This document shows, one piece after another, positions 7,684-17,784 of a DNA stretch of 64,000 nucleotides. The notes beneath the pieces were generated by a model, which had not been told where the DNA came from, did not search any database, and saw only the letters and a program-made list of their open reading frames with translations. Every line of letters begins with the position of its first letter. The stretch's first letter is position 1. The DNA is from Desulfovibrio sp. Huiquan2017 (GTDB lineage Bacteria > Desulfobacterota > Desulfovibrionia > Desulfovibrionales > Desulfovibrionaceae), in the NCBI RefSeq assembly GCF_017351175.1, contig NZ_JAFMPN010000007.1:62001-126000 (forward strand). Reading direction: 5' to 3'. The position numbers and the translations under genes are program-made.

Positions 7684-8751
7684 ATGGCTCGTAAAGCCGT
7701 TGACCCCGACGTCCTGCGCAAGGAAGCGCTGGGCACTGCCCTGACCACCATCGAACGCAAATTCGGCAAAGGCTCGATCATGCGTCTGGACGACGAGGCG
7801 TCCCATTCCATTCCGTTCATCCCCACCGGGTCCATAGGCCTGGATATCGCGCTCGGCATCGGCGGCGTGCCGCGCGGCCGCGTCATCGAGATTTTCGGCC
7901 CCGAGTCCTCGGGCAAGACCACCCTGGCCCTGCACATCATCGCCCAGGCCCAGAAGGCGGGCGGCGGGGCCGCATTCGTGGATGCCGAGCACGCCCTTGA
8001 TCCCGGCTACGCCAAGCGGCTGGGGGTCAAGACCGACGAGTTGCTCATCTCCCAGCCCGACTACGGCGAGCAGGCCCTCGAAATCGCCGACCTGCTGGTC
8101 CGATCCGGGGCGCTGGACGTGGTCGTCATCGACTCCGTGGCCGCGCTCATCCCGCAGTCCGAGCTCGAAGGCCAGATGGGCGAGACCCAGGTGGGCAGCC
8201 AGGCCCGGCTCATGTCCCACGCCCTCAGGAAACTGACCGGCACCATCCACAAATCCAATTGTGTGGTCATCTTCATCAACCAGATCCGCATGAAGATCGG
8301 CATGACCGGCTACGGCAACCCCGAGACCACCTCGGGCGGCAACGCGCTCAAGTTCTACGCCTCGTGCAGGCTGGACATCCGCCGCATCCAGACCCTCAAG
8401 GACAAGGACGAAGCCTACGGCATCCGCGCCCGCATCAAGGTGGTCAAGAACAAGGTCGCCCCGCCCTTCCGCCAGGCCGAGGTGGACGTGCTCTACGGCC
8501 AGGGCATCTCGCGCATGGGCGAGATCATCGACATGGGCGTGGAGAACGGCATCATTGAGAAGTCCGGCGCATGGTACGCCTTCGGCTCCGAAAAGCTCGG
8601 CCAAGGCAAGGAGAACGTCCGCGCCCTGCTGATGGACAACCCGGATCTGGCCGGATCCATCGAAGAGGCCCTGATGACCCACCTCGGATTCCGCGACGTT
8701 CCCGAGGCCCCCGCCGCACCGACGCAGGATGCCGGAGACGCCGACGAATAG
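7684..8751 (+). CDS. recA: Recombinase RecA
   Basis: A 355-residue protein, the normal RecA length. It polymerises on single-stranded DNA for homologous recombination and triggers LexA self-cleavage. The Walker A motif GPESSGKT is at residues 72-79, followed by [10 protein letters not shown] (Walker B), the L2 loop region ending NALKFYAS, and a short acidic tail ending DAGDADE. The start at 7684 is set by GGAGGATACCCC; the frame is open far upstream but that part is not RecA. It is followed by a strong terminator before alaS, so it is monocistronic. Confidence 0.97.
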   Translation: MARKAVDPDVLRKEALGTALTTIERKFGKGSIMRLDDEASHSIPFIPTGSIGLDIALGIGGVPRGRVIEIFGPESSGKTTLALHIIAQAQKAGGGAAFVDAEHALDPGYAKRLGVKTDELLISQPDYGEQALEIADLLVRSGALDVVVIDSVAALIPQSELEGQMGETQVGSQARLMSHALRKLTGTIHKSNCVVIFINQIRMKIGMTGYGNPETTSGGNALKFYASCRLDIRRIQTLKDKDEAYGIRARIKVVKNKVAPPFRQAEVDVLYGQGISRMGEIIDMGVENGIIEKSGAWYAFGSEKLGQGKENVRALLMDNPDLAGSIEEALMTHLGFRDVPEAPAAPTQDAGDADE

Positions 8752-8774
8752 TCTGATTTTCAGCCCGAAACGAG

Positions 8775-8805
8775 CGCCCCGGGCCTACAGCCCCGGGGCG
8801 TTTTT
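8775..8805 (+). terminator. recA terminator
   Basis: CGCCCCGGG (8775-8783) pairs with CCCGGGGCG (8792-8800), then TTTTTC. Confidence 0.85.
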
Positions 8806-8840
8806 CTTCGGCAATACCCTTCTTTGGAGAACAGTAAACG

Positions 8841-11480
8841 ATGAAAGCCAACGAAATCCGCCAACGGTTCCTTGAGTACTTCGAGAGGAACGGCCACACC
8901 ATTGTGGAATCCTCTCCCCTGACCCCCAAGGACGACCCGACCCTGCTCTTCACCAACGCGGGCATGGTCCAGTTCAAGAAGCTCTTCCTGGGCCAGGAAA
9001 AGCGCGACTACATCCGCGCCACCACGGCCCAGAAGTGCCTGCGCGTGGGCGGCAAACACAACGACCTGGAAAACGTGGGCCGCACCGCCCGCCACCACAC
9101 CTTTTTCGAGATGCTCGGCAACTTCTCCTTCGGCGATTACTTCAAGGAGGACGCCATCCGCTTCTGTTGGCAGTTCCTGACCGAGGAGCTCAAGCTGGAC
9201 AAAAACCGCCTGTACATCACCATTTACAAGGATGACGACGAGGCGGGCGAATTGTGGCGGAAGGTGGCCGGAGTCCCCGAGGACCGCATCTACCGCCTGG
9301 GCGAAAAGGACAACTTCTGGTCCATGGGCGACACCGGCCCCTGCGGCCCCTGCTCCGAGGTCCACTACGACCAGGGCGAGGAAGTGGGCTGCGGCCCGAA
9401 CTGCGGCATCGGCAAATGCGACTGCGACCGTTTCCTGGAGATTTGGAACCTGGTCTTCATGCAGTACGACCAGGCCGAAGACGGCACCCGCACCGACCTG
9501 CCCCGGCCCAGCATCGACACCGGCATGGGCCTGGAACGCATCGCGGCCGTGGTTCAGGGCGTGCATTCCAACTACGAAACCGACCTGTTCCAGAGCATCA
9601 TCCGGTACACCGCCGACCTGGCGGGCGTGAAGTATCGTGAGAGCGAGGAGATCGACACCGCCCTTCAGGTCATCGCCGACCACTCCCGGGCCATCGCCTT
9701 CCTCATCCCGGACCAGGTGCTCCCGTCCAACGAGGGACGGGGTTACATCCTGCGCCGGTTGATCCGCCGCGCCTACCGTTTCGGCAAGCTCATGGGGCTG
9801 ACCGGCACCTTCCTGTGGAAGACCGCCTCCAAGGTCATCGACGACATGGGCGGCCACTACAAGGAGTTGGAGGAGACCCGCAACTTCATGGTCGAGGTGG
9901 TCCGAGGCGAGGAGGAGTCCTTCGCCAAGACCCTGGACAAGGGTCTCGAAATGCTTGAGCAGGAACTGGCCGAGTTGAAGAAGGCGGACGCGGCCGTGGT
10001 CCCCGGCGAGACCACCTTCAAGCTTTACGACACCTACGGATTCCCCATCGACATCGTCCGCGACGTGGCTGAACAGCACGGCATGGGCGTGGACGAGGCC
10101 GAGTTCGACAAATTCATGCAGGAGCAGAAACAGCGTTCCAAGGCCGCCTGGAAGGGATCCGGCGAAAAGGATGTGGCCAGCATCTTCCAGACCCTGCTGG
10201 AACAGGACGTGACCAGCGAATTTTCCGGGTATGAGACCATGGCCGACCAGTCCTCGGTCACTTATGTCCTGACCCCGGACGGCGCGGTCGTGGACCGGCT
10301 CTCCTCGGGCGACTCCGGCTGGCTGGTGGCCGAGATCACCCCGTTTTACGGCGAGTCCGGCGGCCAGGTGGGCGACACCGGGTCCATCGCTGCCTCCGGG
10401 GGCAAGGCGGACGTGCTCGACACGGTCAAGCCGTCCAAGAATCTGACCGCGCACAAGGTCACCGTCACCGAAGGCGAGCTCAGGCCCGGCGCCCCGGTCT
10501 TCCTCAATGTGGACCGCACCCGGCGGCTGGCCACCATGCGCAACCATACCTCCACCCACCTGCTCCACACCGCCCTGCAAAAGGTGCTCGGCGACCACGC
10601 CAAGCAGGCGGGCTCGCTGGTCGGACCGGATCGGCTGCGCTTCGACTTCACCCACATCAAGGGCCTCTCCGGCGAGGAGATCGCCGAGGTCGAGAAGCTG
10701 GTCAACCAGGCCATCTTCGACGCCATTCCCGTGACCCGCGAGGTCATGTCCATCCAGGACGCCCAGGCCAAGGGCGCCACCGCCCTGTTCGGCGAGAAGT
10801 ACGGCGACACGGTCTCGGTCATCGAAGTGCCCGGCGTGTCCATGGAATTCTGCGGCGGCACCCATCTGGACAACACCGGCATCGCCGGATCCTTTGTCAT
10901 CACCTCCGAATCCGGCGTGGCCGCGGGCATCCGGCGCATCGAGGCCGCCACCGGCCACAATGCCGTGGCCTGGCTGAACGAACGCCGCGAAGCGGCAACC
11001 GAGGCCGGAGCCATGCTCAAGGCCCAGCCCGCCGATCTGCCCAAAAAGGTCAAGGACCTCCAGCAGCAGGTCAAGGACATGCAGAAGGAAATGAAATCCC
11101 TCCAGGCCAAGCTCGCCTCGGGCGCGGGCCGCGACATGATGGGCGAGGTGGAGGAAATCGGCGGCGTCAAAGTCCTGGCCGCCCGGGTGGACGCCCCGAA
11201 CATGGGCGTCATGCTCGAACAGATGGACGCCCTGCGCTCCAAGCTGCCCTCGGGCATCATCTGCCTCATCGCTCCGCACGAGGACGGCAAGGTTTCGGTG
11301 GCCCTGTCCGTGACCAAAGACCTGCACGGCCGCTTCAAGGCGGGCGACCTGATCAAACCCGTGGCCGGCGAAGTCGGCGGCGGAGGCGGCGGCCGTCCTG
11401 ACCTGGCCCGCGCGGGCGGCTCCAATCCGGCGGGCATCGACAACGCACTCGCCAAGCTCCGGGAGCTCGTCGCGGCATAA
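8841..11480 (+). CDS. alaS: Alanine-tRNA ligase
   Basis: An 879-residue class II synthetase that charges and proofreads tRNA-Ala. The catalytic domain starts with [10 protein letters not shown] and contains motif 2 around [13 protein letters not shown]. The editing domain has the zinc ligands HTSTH (near residue 567) and CGGTH (near residue 670). The C-terminal part has a coiled-coil segment (about 735-760, [14 protein letters not shown]) and the glycine-rich [15 protein letters not shown] end typical of the C-Ala domain. A Cys-rich insert ([12 protein letters not shown]) in the catalytic domain is a common AlaRS feature. The recA-alaS adjacency is common in bacteria; here a terminator separates them. 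Confidence 0.97.
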   Translation: MKANEIRQRFLEYFERNGHTIVESSPLTPKDDPTLLFTNAGMVQFKKLFLGQEKRDYIRATTAQKCLRVGGKHNDLENVGRTARHHTFFEMLGNFSFGDYFKEDAIRFCWQFLTEELKLDKNRLYITIYKDDDEAGELWRKVAGVPEDRIYRLGEKDNFWSMGDTGPCGPCSEVHYDQGEEVGCGPNCGIGKCDCDRFLEIWNLVFMQYDQAEDGTRTDLPRPSIDTGMGLERIAAVVQGVHSNYETDLFQSIIRYTADLAGVKYRESEEIDTALQVIADHSRAIAFLIPDQVLPSNEGRGYILRRLIRRAYRFGKLMGLTGTFLWKTASKVIDDMGGHYKELEETRNFMVEVVRGEEESFAKTLDKGLEMLEQELAELKKADAAVVPGETTFKLYDTYGFPIDIVRDVAEQHGMGVDEAEFDKFMQEQKQRSKAAWKGSGEKDVASIFQTLLEQDVTSEFSGYETMADQSSVTYVLTPDGAVVDRLSSGDSGWLVAEITPFYGESGGQVGDTGSIAASGGKADVLDTVKPSKNLTAHKVTVTEGELRPGAPVFLNVDRTRRLATMRNHTSTHLLHTALQKVLGDHAKQAGSLVGPDRLRFDFTHIKGLSGEEIAEVEKLVNQAIFDAIPVTREVMSIQDAQAKGATALFGEKYGDTVSVIEVPGVSMEFCGGTHLDNTGIAGSFVITSESGVAAGIRRIEAATGHNAVAWLNERREAATEAGAMLKAQPADLPKKVKDLQQQVKDMQKEMKSLQAKLASGAGRDMMGEVEEIGGVKVLAARVDAPNMGVMLEQMDALRSKLPSGIICLIAPHEDGKVSVALSVTKDLHGRFKAGDLIKPVAGEVGGGGGGRPDLARAGGSNPAGIDNALAKLRELVAA

Positions 11481-11507
11481 ACTCGCGGCTCATTATCAAC
11501 AATAAAA

Positions 11508-11539
11508 GGGTCCCCGCACTGACGTGCGGGGACCCTTTT
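11508..11539. terminator. Bidirectional terminator between alaS and the MFS gene
   Basis: GGGTCCCCGCAC and GTGCGGGGACCC form a perfect 12-bp stem with loop TGAC. It is flanked by AAAA on the left and TTTT on the right, so it can end transcription from both convergent genes. Confidence 0.88.
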
Positions 11540-11570
11540 CCGTGCTGCGCGGACGAGCCGGAGCGGACCG

Positions 11571-12761
11571 TCACTCACCGTCGCCGTCCTCCCCCGCGGG
11601 AGGCCGGTAGTTGCGGAGCAATACGGCGACCACGACGCCGCCCACGGCGATGAGAATGGCCCCGGCCGTGAAGACGTAGGCTATGCCCAGGGTGTCGAAG
11701 ATGATCCCCGACAGGATGGGCGAAACGATCATGCCGAAACTGTAGGCGGCATCGGTCACGCTCATGAGCGAGGCCATGCCCATGGTCTGGCCGAGATAGC
11801 CGGTGATGACCAGGCTACCGGGCAGGATGAAGCCGGTGGACGCGCCCATGAGGATGTTCAAGCCGAGCAGCGGGAGGAAATCCGTGCTGAACGGCATGCA
11901 GAAAACCGCCACGGCCACCCCGAACATGCCCAGGATGACCACGCGCTTGGGATTGGTCCGGTCGGCCAGCCGTCCGACGGGCCGCTGCATCAGGGCGATG
12001 AGAAAAACGTTGGCGGACAGCAGGAAGCCGAACTGGGAACCGGACAGGCCGACCTGATGGGCGTAGATGGGCAGAAAGGTATAGACCGCACCCTGGCCGG
12101 AAGCGCTGAAAAACCGCATCAGGACAATGGCGAAGGCGGTTCGGTTGGCCAATATCTGCCGGAAGGTGGCCGTTCCCCCCTTGCGGGTGACCGCGCCGCT
12201 CTCCCGGTCCGAGGGGACGAAGAACGCGACGAAGACGGCCGTAACCACGGACACCGCGCACAGGGTGTAAAAGGGCATGGCCATGCCGAAATGCTCCTGG
12301 ATCACTCCGCCCAGGGTAGGGCCCAGGCCCAGGCCGACCATGGCCGCCATGTTCAGGGTGCCCATATAGGCCCCGAGTTGCCCCTTGGGGGCGATGTCGG
12401 CCGCCAGGGCCATGGCGATGGGCACCACCAGCAGCGAAGTGAAACCGTGCGCCAGGCGAACGAGAATCAACGCCCGGGAACTGTCGGCCGCCAGATAGGC
12501 GCAGGACACGAGCGCATACAGCACAAGCCCGACGAGGATGAACGCCTTGCGCCCCATGCGGTCGGAGAAGCGCCCGATAAAGGGCGCGCAGGCGGTGCGG
12601 GAAACGTTGAAGCTGGCGATGATCGCGCCGACGACGAATCCGCCCGCCCCCATCTGGACGGCGAGGATCGGCAGCAACGGCCAGATGATGCCGAGGCCGA
12701 CCATGGTCACGCCGATGGCCACGGACAGGGAGAAAAGCACGGCGGCTGAATTGGTTCGCAT
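11571..12761 (-). CDS. MFS transporter, drug/metabolite efflux type
   Basis: A 396-residue integral membrane protein with twelve predicted helices in two halves. The cytoplasmic loop GRFSDRMGRKAF between helices 2 and 3 matches motif A of the major facilitator superfamily, and its counterpart GRLADRTNPKR occurs in the second half. The overall look is of the DHA1 drug:H+ antiporter group, but substrate cannot be deduced. No Shine-Dalgarno is visible before the ATG. It stands alone, convergent with alaS. Confidence 0.85.
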   Translation of the reverse strand: MRTNSAAVLFSLSVAIGVTMVGLGIIWPLLPILAVQMGAGGFVVGAIIASFNVSRTACAPFIGRFSDRMGRKAFILVGLVLYALVSCAYLAADSSRALILVRLAHGFTSLLVVPIAMALAADIAPKGQLGAYMGTLNMAAMVGLGLGPTLGGVIQEHFGMAMPFYTLCAVSVVTAVFVAFFVPSDRESGAVTRKGGTATFRQILANRTAFAIVLMRFFSASGQGAVYTFLPIYAHQVGLSGSQFGFLLSANVFLIALMQRPVGRLADRTNPKRVVILGMFGVAVAVFCMPFSTDFLPLLGLNILMGASTGFILPGSLVITGYLGQTMGMASLMSVTDAAYSFGMIVSPILSGIIFDTLGIAYVFTAGAILIAVGGVVVAVLLRNYRPPAGEDGDGE

Positions 12762-13129
12762 TGTGGATTCGTGTCATGCCCGCAGGCAGATGGCTTGACT
12801 CGGAGACCGGATGTCCCGTGGAGCGAGCCTCCCTTATCACGCCCTCCGGCACAAGCAAAGCGCTTCTTCACGCGTCCGGCGGGAACGGGAAGGGCCTGGC
12901 CCGACCGCTCGGCACGGGGCAATAAAAAGCTTGTGGGCTTTCCGCTTTTCAGGTAAGTACGTCCTCCCGGTCAGCACCACCGGCTTTGGAGAACACCCCC
13001 GTTACAACCCTGTTCTCCCAGGTTCGGCGGCCTGGTCGCGTGACTACTCATATATAGTTGAAATGGGTTGACAGGCGGGCGAGATGCCCGTAAAGGTCCC
13101 CTTCTTGAGAATTTGCAAGGAGCATTTTT
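12762..13129. other. Intergenic region MFS / rplM with an inverted repeat
   Basis: About 370 bases without a supported gene. GGAGAACA (12988-12995) and TGTTCTCC (13011-13018) form an 8-bp inverted repeat about 110 bases ahead of rplM. It could be an operator or part of a leader. Small open frames here lack ribosome sites and are not convincing. Confidence 0.4.
13068..13096 (+). promoter_or_regulatory. Possible rplM-rpsI promoter
   Basis: Perfect TTGACA (13068-13073), 17-base spacer, weak TAAAGG (13091-13096), about 35 bases ahead of rplM. Confidence 0.4.
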
Positions 13130-13558
13130 ATGAAGACATATAGCCCGAAGCCGGAAGACGCGAACCACGAATGGTTCATCGTCGACGCCACGGACAAGAT
13201 CCTGGGCCGCCTGGCCACCGAGATCACCACCCGTCTGCGCGGCAAGCACAAGCCGGAGTTCGCCCCCCACATGGACATGGGCGACTTCGTGGTGGTCATC
13301 AACGCCGAGAAGATCAAGGTCACCGGCAAAAAGATGGACGCCAAGAAATACTACAAGCACACCAACCATCCCGGCGGTCTCAAGGAAAAGAGCCTGCGGC
13401 AGATGCTGGACATCAAGCCCGAGAACGTCATCACCGCCGCCGTCAAGGGCATGCTGCCCAAGAACAAGCTGGCCGCCCAGCAGCTTAAGAAGCTGAAGGT
13501 CTACGCCGGTTCCGAGCACCCGCACGCGGCCCAGGCTCCCAAACCTCTGGATTTCTAA
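13130..13558 (+). CDS. rplM: 50S ribosomal protein L13
   Basis: A 142-residue protein matching L13 along its length: [18 protein letters not shown] near the N-terminus, [18 protein letters not shown], the basic [14 protein letters not shown] segment that contacts 23S rRNA, and [12 protein letters not shown]. It joins the large subunit early in assembly. CAAGGAG precedes the ATG. It is followed after 12 bases by rpsI, the conserved L13-S9 operon. Confidence 0.97.
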   Translation: MKTYSPKPEDANHEWFIVDATDKILGRLATEITTRLRGKHKPEFAPHMDMGDFVVVINAEKIKVTGKKMDAKKYYKHTNHPGGLKEKSLRQMLDIKPENVITAAVKGMLPKNKLAAQQLKKLKVYAGSEHPHAAQAPKPLDF

Positions 13559-13570
13559 TCGGGGATTATC

Positions 13571-13960
13571 ATGAGCGATTTCACCTACGCCACTGGCAAA
13601 CGTAAGAATGCGATCTCCCGCACCCGCCTGTACGCCGGCACCGGGCAGATCACCGTCAACGGTCGTCCCTTCGAGGACTATTTCCCCCGCAAGAGCCTGC
13701 AGATGGTTGTTCAGCAGCCGCTGAAGCTGGTCAAGATGCTCGAGCGTTTCGACATCAAGGCCAACTGCACCGGCGGCGGCGTGTCCGGCCAGGCCGAAGC
13801 CCTGCGCCACGGCATCTCCCGCGCCCTGTGCGCCCTGGACCCGGAACTGCGCGCCGTGCTCAAGCCCGCCGGTCTCCTGACCCGCGACGCCCGTAAGAAG
13901 GAACGTAAGAAGTACGGCCTTCGCGGCGCCCGCGCTTCCTTCCAGTTCTCCAAGCGTTAA
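13571..13960 (+). CDS. rpsI: 30S ribosomal protein S9
   Basis: A 129-residue S9 protein: YATGKRKNAISR at the start, GRPFEDYFPRK, the GGGVSGQAEALRHGISRAL core, and the basic C-terminal tail ending FSKR that reaches the P-site tRNA. It is the second gene of the rplM-rpsI operon and is followed by a terminator. Confidence 0.97.
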   Translation: MSDFTYATGKRKNAISRTRLYAGTGQITVNGRPFEDYFPRKSLQMVVQQPLKLVKMLERFDIKANCTGGGVSGQAEALRHGISRALCALDPELRAVLKPAGLLTRDARKKERKKYGLRGARASFQFSKR

Positions 13961-13988
13961 GCCGAGAACCGGACATTCAGTCCACTCA

Positions 13989-14016
13989 GGCCGGTACCTC
14001 AGGGTGCCGGCCTTTT
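13989..14016 (+). terminator. rplM-rpsI terminator
   Basis: GGCCGGTAC pairs with GTGCCGGCC (one G-U), then TTTTC. Confidence 0.8.
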
Positions 14017-14110
14017 CTCGTTTCCCTCCGCTCCGGGCGGCCCGCCGGGCCTTCCTCGAGCGGCGAGCCCCGTCCAGCGTGGCCCATCACCACAAAAAAC
14101 CATTCAATTC

Positions 14111-14139
14111 TTGCCCGGACGCCGGTTTCTCCATAGAAT
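14111..14139 (+). promoter_or_regulatory. Promoter placing the start next to a radical SAM gene ATG
   Basis: TTGCCC (14111-14116), 17-base spacer, TAGAAT (14134-14139). The predicted start near 14146 leaves only about three untranslated bases before ATG 14149, and no Shine-Dalgarno is present. Confidence 0.5.
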
Positions 14140-14148
14140 GCCCCCACC

Positions 14149-15411
14149 ATGCCATCCAAGAAAAAACCGCAGCCGCATATGCTGTTCGCTTCGCCCGACG
14201 GAGAGATCTACGACCACCCGGACCTGTTGCTCATGATCCGGCGGGGAGACGAATTCGGCCTGCCCCGGCCCGATGAGATCATGCCTTTGCCCGAGGAGTC
14301 CGAATTTTTCATGCTGCCCGGCCGCCACGCCATGGGCTACAGCCAGGAGGACGGACAGGCCGAAGTCATGGAAGAGCTGGCCGTAGCCGCCTTCGTCTGC
14401 CCGGGCCACACGGTCACCGGCGTGGCCGCCTACGAGTCCGATGAGGACGCGCCGGTCCTGCCCCTGCTCTCCTATGCCGCTATCGGCTACGCGAACGGCA
14501 AATTTTGGGTCTGCGCCAAGAAGGTGGACGAGGACCAGCGCCAGGTGTTCACCCACATCCAGCCCGACCGCATTGAGGCCGGTGCGCACGAATTGATGTC
14601 CGAGCTGCCCGAGAACCGGCTGGTCAACCATCTGGCGGGCTGCGCCCTGACCAGCGGCTGCCCGGCGGCCAAGAACCTGGCCCTCGGCCGGTTCGAATGC
14701 CCTCTGCCCACCTCCAGAACGTGCAACGCCGAGTGCGTGGGCTGCATCTCGCTCCAGCGCGAGGACTCCGGTTTCCCCTCGCCGCAATGCCGCATCGCCT
14801 TCCGGCCCACGGCGGACGAGATCGTCCAGATCATGCGCCGCCACGAGTCGCGCGAACGCCGCCCCATTTTTTCCTTCGGCCAGGGATGCGAGGGCGAACC
14901 TCTGCTCGAGGCCGAACTTCTCTGCGAGGCGGTGGCCAAGTATCGCCACGAAGGCGGCACCGGCACGGTCAACGTCAACACCAACGGCTCACGCCACCAG
15001 GCCATGCCCGCGCTGAAAATCGCCGGAATGAACTCCATCCGCGTCAGCCTGAACTCCGCCCGCAAAGGCCCCTACGAGGCCTACTACCGTCCCCACGGCT
15101 ACAGCTTCGACGATGTGCGAGAGACCATCCTCAAGGCCCACGACGTCGGCCTGTACGTCTCCCTGAACCTGCTCTTCTTCCCCGGCATCACCGACACCGA
15201 GGAGGAGTATGACGCCCTGGTCGAGCTGGGCGAGACCTGCCGCTACGACTTCATCCAACTGCGCAATCTCAACCTCGACCCCGAACTTTATCTCCGCCTC
15301 ATGGAACCCTTCGGGCACTCCCCGTCCATGGGCTTCAACAACTTCAAGAAACGACTCAAAAAAGCCCTCCCCTGGATCGAGTACGGCTACTTCAACCCGT
15401 ACCTCGGGTAG
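14149..15411 (+). CDS. Radical SAM protein of unknown substrate
   Basis: A 420-residue protein. Cys192, Cys196 and Cys199 (TCNAECVGC) form the CX3CX2C ligand set for the [4Fe-4S] cluster that cleaves S-adenosylmethionine. FSFGQGCEGEPLL follows at the position of the SAM-binding GGE motif, and NVNTNGS and IRVSLNSARKGPYEAYY lie further into the barrel. The N-terminal 180 residues are a separate region that I do not recognise. The reaction is unknown. No partner gene is nearby. Expression may come from a leaderless transcript. Confidence 0.8.
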   Translation: MPSKKKPQPHMLFASPDGEIYDHPDLLLMIRRGDEFGLPRPDEIMPLPEESEFFMLPGRHAMGYSQEDGQAEVMEELAVAAFVCPGHTVTGVAAYESDEDAPVLPLLSYAAIGYANGKFWVCAKKVDEDQRQVFTHIQPDRIEAGAHELMSELPENRLVNHLAGCALTSGCPAAKNLALGRFECPLPTSRTCNAECVGCISLQREDSGFPSPQCRIAFRPTADEIVQIMRRHESRERRPIFSFGQGCEGEPLLEAELLCEAVAKYRHEGGTGTVNVNTNGSRHQAMPALKIAGMNSIRVSLNSARKGPYEAYYRPHGYSFDDVRETILKAHDVGLYVSLNLLFFPGITDTEEEYDALVELGETCRYDFIQLRNLNLDPELYLRLMEPFGHSPSMGFNNFKKRLKKALPWIEYGYFNPYLG

Positions 15412-15478
15412 GCGGGGAGCCTCCGGCGGCCAGGGAACCCTTTGAAAAGGGCTCTCTGGACTCTCCCAAACTTTTTGT
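15411..15478. repeat. Intergenic palindromic element of the kind repeated in Desulfovibrio genomes
   Basis: The segment contains GCCTCCGGCGGCCAGGG, then a hairpin CCAGGGAACCCTTT-GA-AAAGGGCTCTCTGG (imperfect), then CCCAAACTTTTT. From memory, variants of this arrangement are scattered in intergenic regions of Desulfovibrio-type genomes; this needs a genome search. It may also act as a terminator for the radical SAM gene. Confidence 0.45.
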
Positions 15479-15552
15479 GTGCCTGCGGCAAAGGCGTGCG
15501 AACGCGTAAAGCCGCAGCCTTGTCCTGATCGCCGGGAACGGTCCTCCGACCG

Positions 15553-16302
15553 TTACTTGCCGGTCCCCTTGCGGGTGCGGGCGGCCATGATCTCGGTCAT
15601 CAGATCCAGTTGCAGTTGCTGGATGTCGAGAAGGCGTTCCCATTGGTTGGAGATGAGATGGTCGAGTTTTTCGTGCAGATGGCGGATTTCCAACTCGGCC
15701 TTGAGGTTGACCTTGTAGTCGTTCTCGGCCCGGGCCCGGTCTTTGTCCTCTTGCCGGTTCTGGCTCATCATGATGATCGGGGCCTGGATGGCGGCCAACA
15801 GCGAGAGTAGCAGATTGAGCAGGATAAAGGGATACGGATCGAAGGGCCGGAAGACCAGAAGCAGCGTGTTCACCAGCACCCAGAATAGAATGAACACGCC
15901 GAACAGGATGATGAATTTCCAACTTCCGCCGAAATCGGCGATGAGATCGGCCAGACGCTCGCCCGTGGTGCGCATCCGGTCCATCTCCTCTTCCGGATTG
16001 CTGGCCAAAAGCTCATGCCGTTGCAGGCTTTGCAAGACCTCCTGATCCAGTTCACTCAACTCGCCCTTTTCCGAAAGCATGATGTCTTCCACGTACTTGA
16101 ACCGAAAATGATTCAGATCGTCCGTGCAGATATAGCCGGACTCGGTGAAGTCCGGCCGCTCCTTGACGATCTCGTCGAAGATCGCGGGACGGATGGTCGA
16201 AACGGGGAGCATATTAGCCTTGCTCTGCCCGCAGATCCGGCAGACGTGCCGAGGCTTGGGCTTCAGTGAAGGCGACCGGCGGGGGGAGGATTTCTGGCTC
16301 AT
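15553..16302 (-). CDS. DUF1003 membrane protein
   Basis: A 249-residue protein. Residues 21-60 contain a CRICGQSK segment and a second Cys (YICTDD), suggesting a small metal-binding head. Two hydrophobic helices (about 129-175) enclose the conserved PYPFILLNLLLSLLAAIQAP segment, followed by MMSQNRQEDKDR and a coiled-coil-like tail (EIRHLHEKLDHL). This is the DUF1003 pattern; the family's role is not known, so none is given. It lies alone between the radical SAM gene and purM. GCGAGG precedes the ATG. Confidence 0.82.
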   Translation of the reverse strand: MSQKSSPRRSPSLKPKPRHVCRICGQSKANMLPVSTIRPAIFDEIVKERPDFTESGYICTDDLNHFRFKYVEDIMLSEKGELSELDQEVLQSLQRHELLASNPEEEMDRMRTTGERLADLIADFGGSWKFIILFGVFILFWVLVNTLLLVFRPFDPYPFILLNLLLSLLAAIQAPIIMMSQNRQEDKDRARAENDYKVNLKAELEIRHLHEKLDHLISNQWERLLDIQQLQLDLMTEIMAARTRKGTGK

Positions 16303-16512
16303 GGCAAACCTCGCTGTAACGGCAAAAGGCCTGGGTGAAACAATCCGGCATCAGCCGCCGGGCTTGATGCGGCCCGGCGCGCGGCCAATAAGATTGGTTA
16401 CCCCACCGGCCCGGCCAGGTAAACCGCCTTGCGCGATCCGCCGCCATTCTTGCCGCCAAGCGGCGTTCGACGTCCGTTTTCCTTTTTAGGGGAATTACCG
16501 GGGTACTTTCCA

Positions 16513-16548
16513 AAGAAAAACCCCTGCCGCGCGTACATGGCAGGGGTT
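16513..16548 (-). terminator. purM terminator
   Basis: AACCCCTGCC and GGCAGGGGTT form a perfect 10-bp stem read on the minus strand, then TTTCTTTGG, directly after the purM stop. Confidence 0.8.
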
Positions 16549-16570
16549 CGATCAGTGGCTGAAAAACGGT

Positions 16571-17632
16571 CTACGGAAAGAGCACCTGGACCTGTTCAGC
16601 GGCCTCCCGGCGCTTGACGATCTCGCCGATGCGGTAAGCCTCCACGTCGTCCCGGGCGTCAAGCCGCTCCAAGGCCTCGTCGGCGTAGGCCGGGTCCACG
16701 ATGAGAATGTAGCCGATCCCACAGTTGAATATCTGGAGCATCTCGGGCCAGGAAAGATCCCCCTGCGCCTTGATCCAGTCAAAGACCGAAAGCATGGACC
16801 AGGAACCGAACTGGACCGAAGCGGTCACGTCGTCGGGCAGGACGCGGGGCACGTTGTCGTAGAATCCGCCGCCGGTGACATGGACCATTCCCTTGATGGG
16901 CAGGGTGGCCAGGAGTTCGAGCACGGGCTTGACGTAGATCTTGGTCGGCTCGATGAGGACTTCGGCCACGGTCTTGTCCGTGCCGGGGAAGGCGTCGTCC
17001 CCGTCCAGGCCGGATTCGGCCAGGATCTTGCGCACCAGAGACCATCCGTTGGAATGTACGCCCGAGGAAGCCAAGCCGATGAGCACATCGCCGGGCGCGA
17101 CGTCCTTGCCGGTCACCAGCTTGGGCGTATCGACCATGCCCACGGCAAAGCCGGACAGATCGTACTCGCCGTCGGGATAGAAGCCGGGCATTTCGGCGGT
17201 CTCGCCGCCGAGCAGGGCGCAGGCCGACTGGCGGCACCCTTCGCACACGCCGGAGACCACCTGGGCGGCCACGCCGGGTTCGAGCTTGCCCGTGGCGAAA
17301 TAGTCGAGAAAGAAAAGTGGGGTCGCGCCCTGGACGAGCACGTCGTTGACCGACATGGCCACGAGGTCGATGCCCACGGTGTCGTGCTTGTCAAACAGGA
17401 AGGCGAGCTTGAGCTTGGTGCCCACGCCGTCGGTCCCGGCCACAAGCATGGGGGCCTGCATGCCGGAAATCTCGGGCTTGAACAGTCCGCCGAAGCCGCC
17501 GATGTCCGTGGCCACGCCGGGGGTGAAAGTGGACTTGACCATGTCCTTGATGCGGCGGACAAACTCGTTGCCCGCTTCGATGTCCACACCGGCCGCGGTG
17601 TAGGCCTGGGATCGCTTGGCGCTGTCGCTCAT
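16571..17632 (-). CDS. purM: Phosphoribosylformylglycinamidine cyclo-ligase
   Basis: A 353-residue AIR synthetase, the fifth step of purine biosynthesis (FGAM + ATP to AIR). Visible signatures are YTAAGVDIEAG at the start, GTDGVGTKLKLAF, DLVAMSVNDVLVQGA, LLGGETAEMPGFY, ASSGVHSNGWSLVRK and HVTGGGFYDN. The start at 17632 is set by GAGGAGACACCC; an upstream in-frame start lacks this site. It is monocistronic, ending in a strong terminator. It diverges from the small secreted protein gene. Confidence 0.96.
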   Translation of the reverse strand: MSDSAKRSQAYTAAGVDIEAGNEFVRRIKDMVKSTFTPGVATDIGGFGGLFKPEISGMQAPMLVAGTDGVGTKLKLAFLFDKHDTVGIDLVAMSVNDVLVQGATPLFFLDYFATGKLEPGVAAQVVSGVCEGCRQSACALLGGETAEMPGFYPDGEYDLSGFAVGMVDTPKLVTGKDVAPGDVLIGLASSGVHSNGWSLVRKILAESGLDGDDAFPGTDKTVAEVLIEPTKIYVKPVLELLATLPIKGMVHVTGGGFYDNVPRVLPDDVTASVQFGSWSMLSVFDWIKAQGDLSWPEMLQIFNCGIGYILIVDPAYADEALERLDARDDVEAYRIGEIVKRREAAEQVQVLFP

Positions 17633-17716
17633 GGGTGTCTCCTCAATTGACTTTGGTCGCTTATAGATGGAAGGCGGACCAAGTTCAAGCAACAAGTGCG
17701 CGACCCGCCATTTGCA

Positions 17717-17745
17717 TTGCCAAGGGAGTATCCGGTGCCTATACT
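17717..17745 (+). promoter_or_regulatory. Promoter of the small secreted protein gene
   Basis: TTGCCA (17717-17722), exactly 17 bases, TATACT (17740-17745): five of six matches at each hexamer, about 40 bases ahead of the ATG. Confidence 0.6.
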
Positions 17746-17784
17746 GTAGGAATGTGGCAGCACCGCAATGCCGAGGAGGAAACC

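Noticed and set aside
8760-11327. 855-codon frame antisense to alaS
   Set aside because: A shadow of alaS on the opposite strand, with no ribosome site and a sequence typical of antisense translation.
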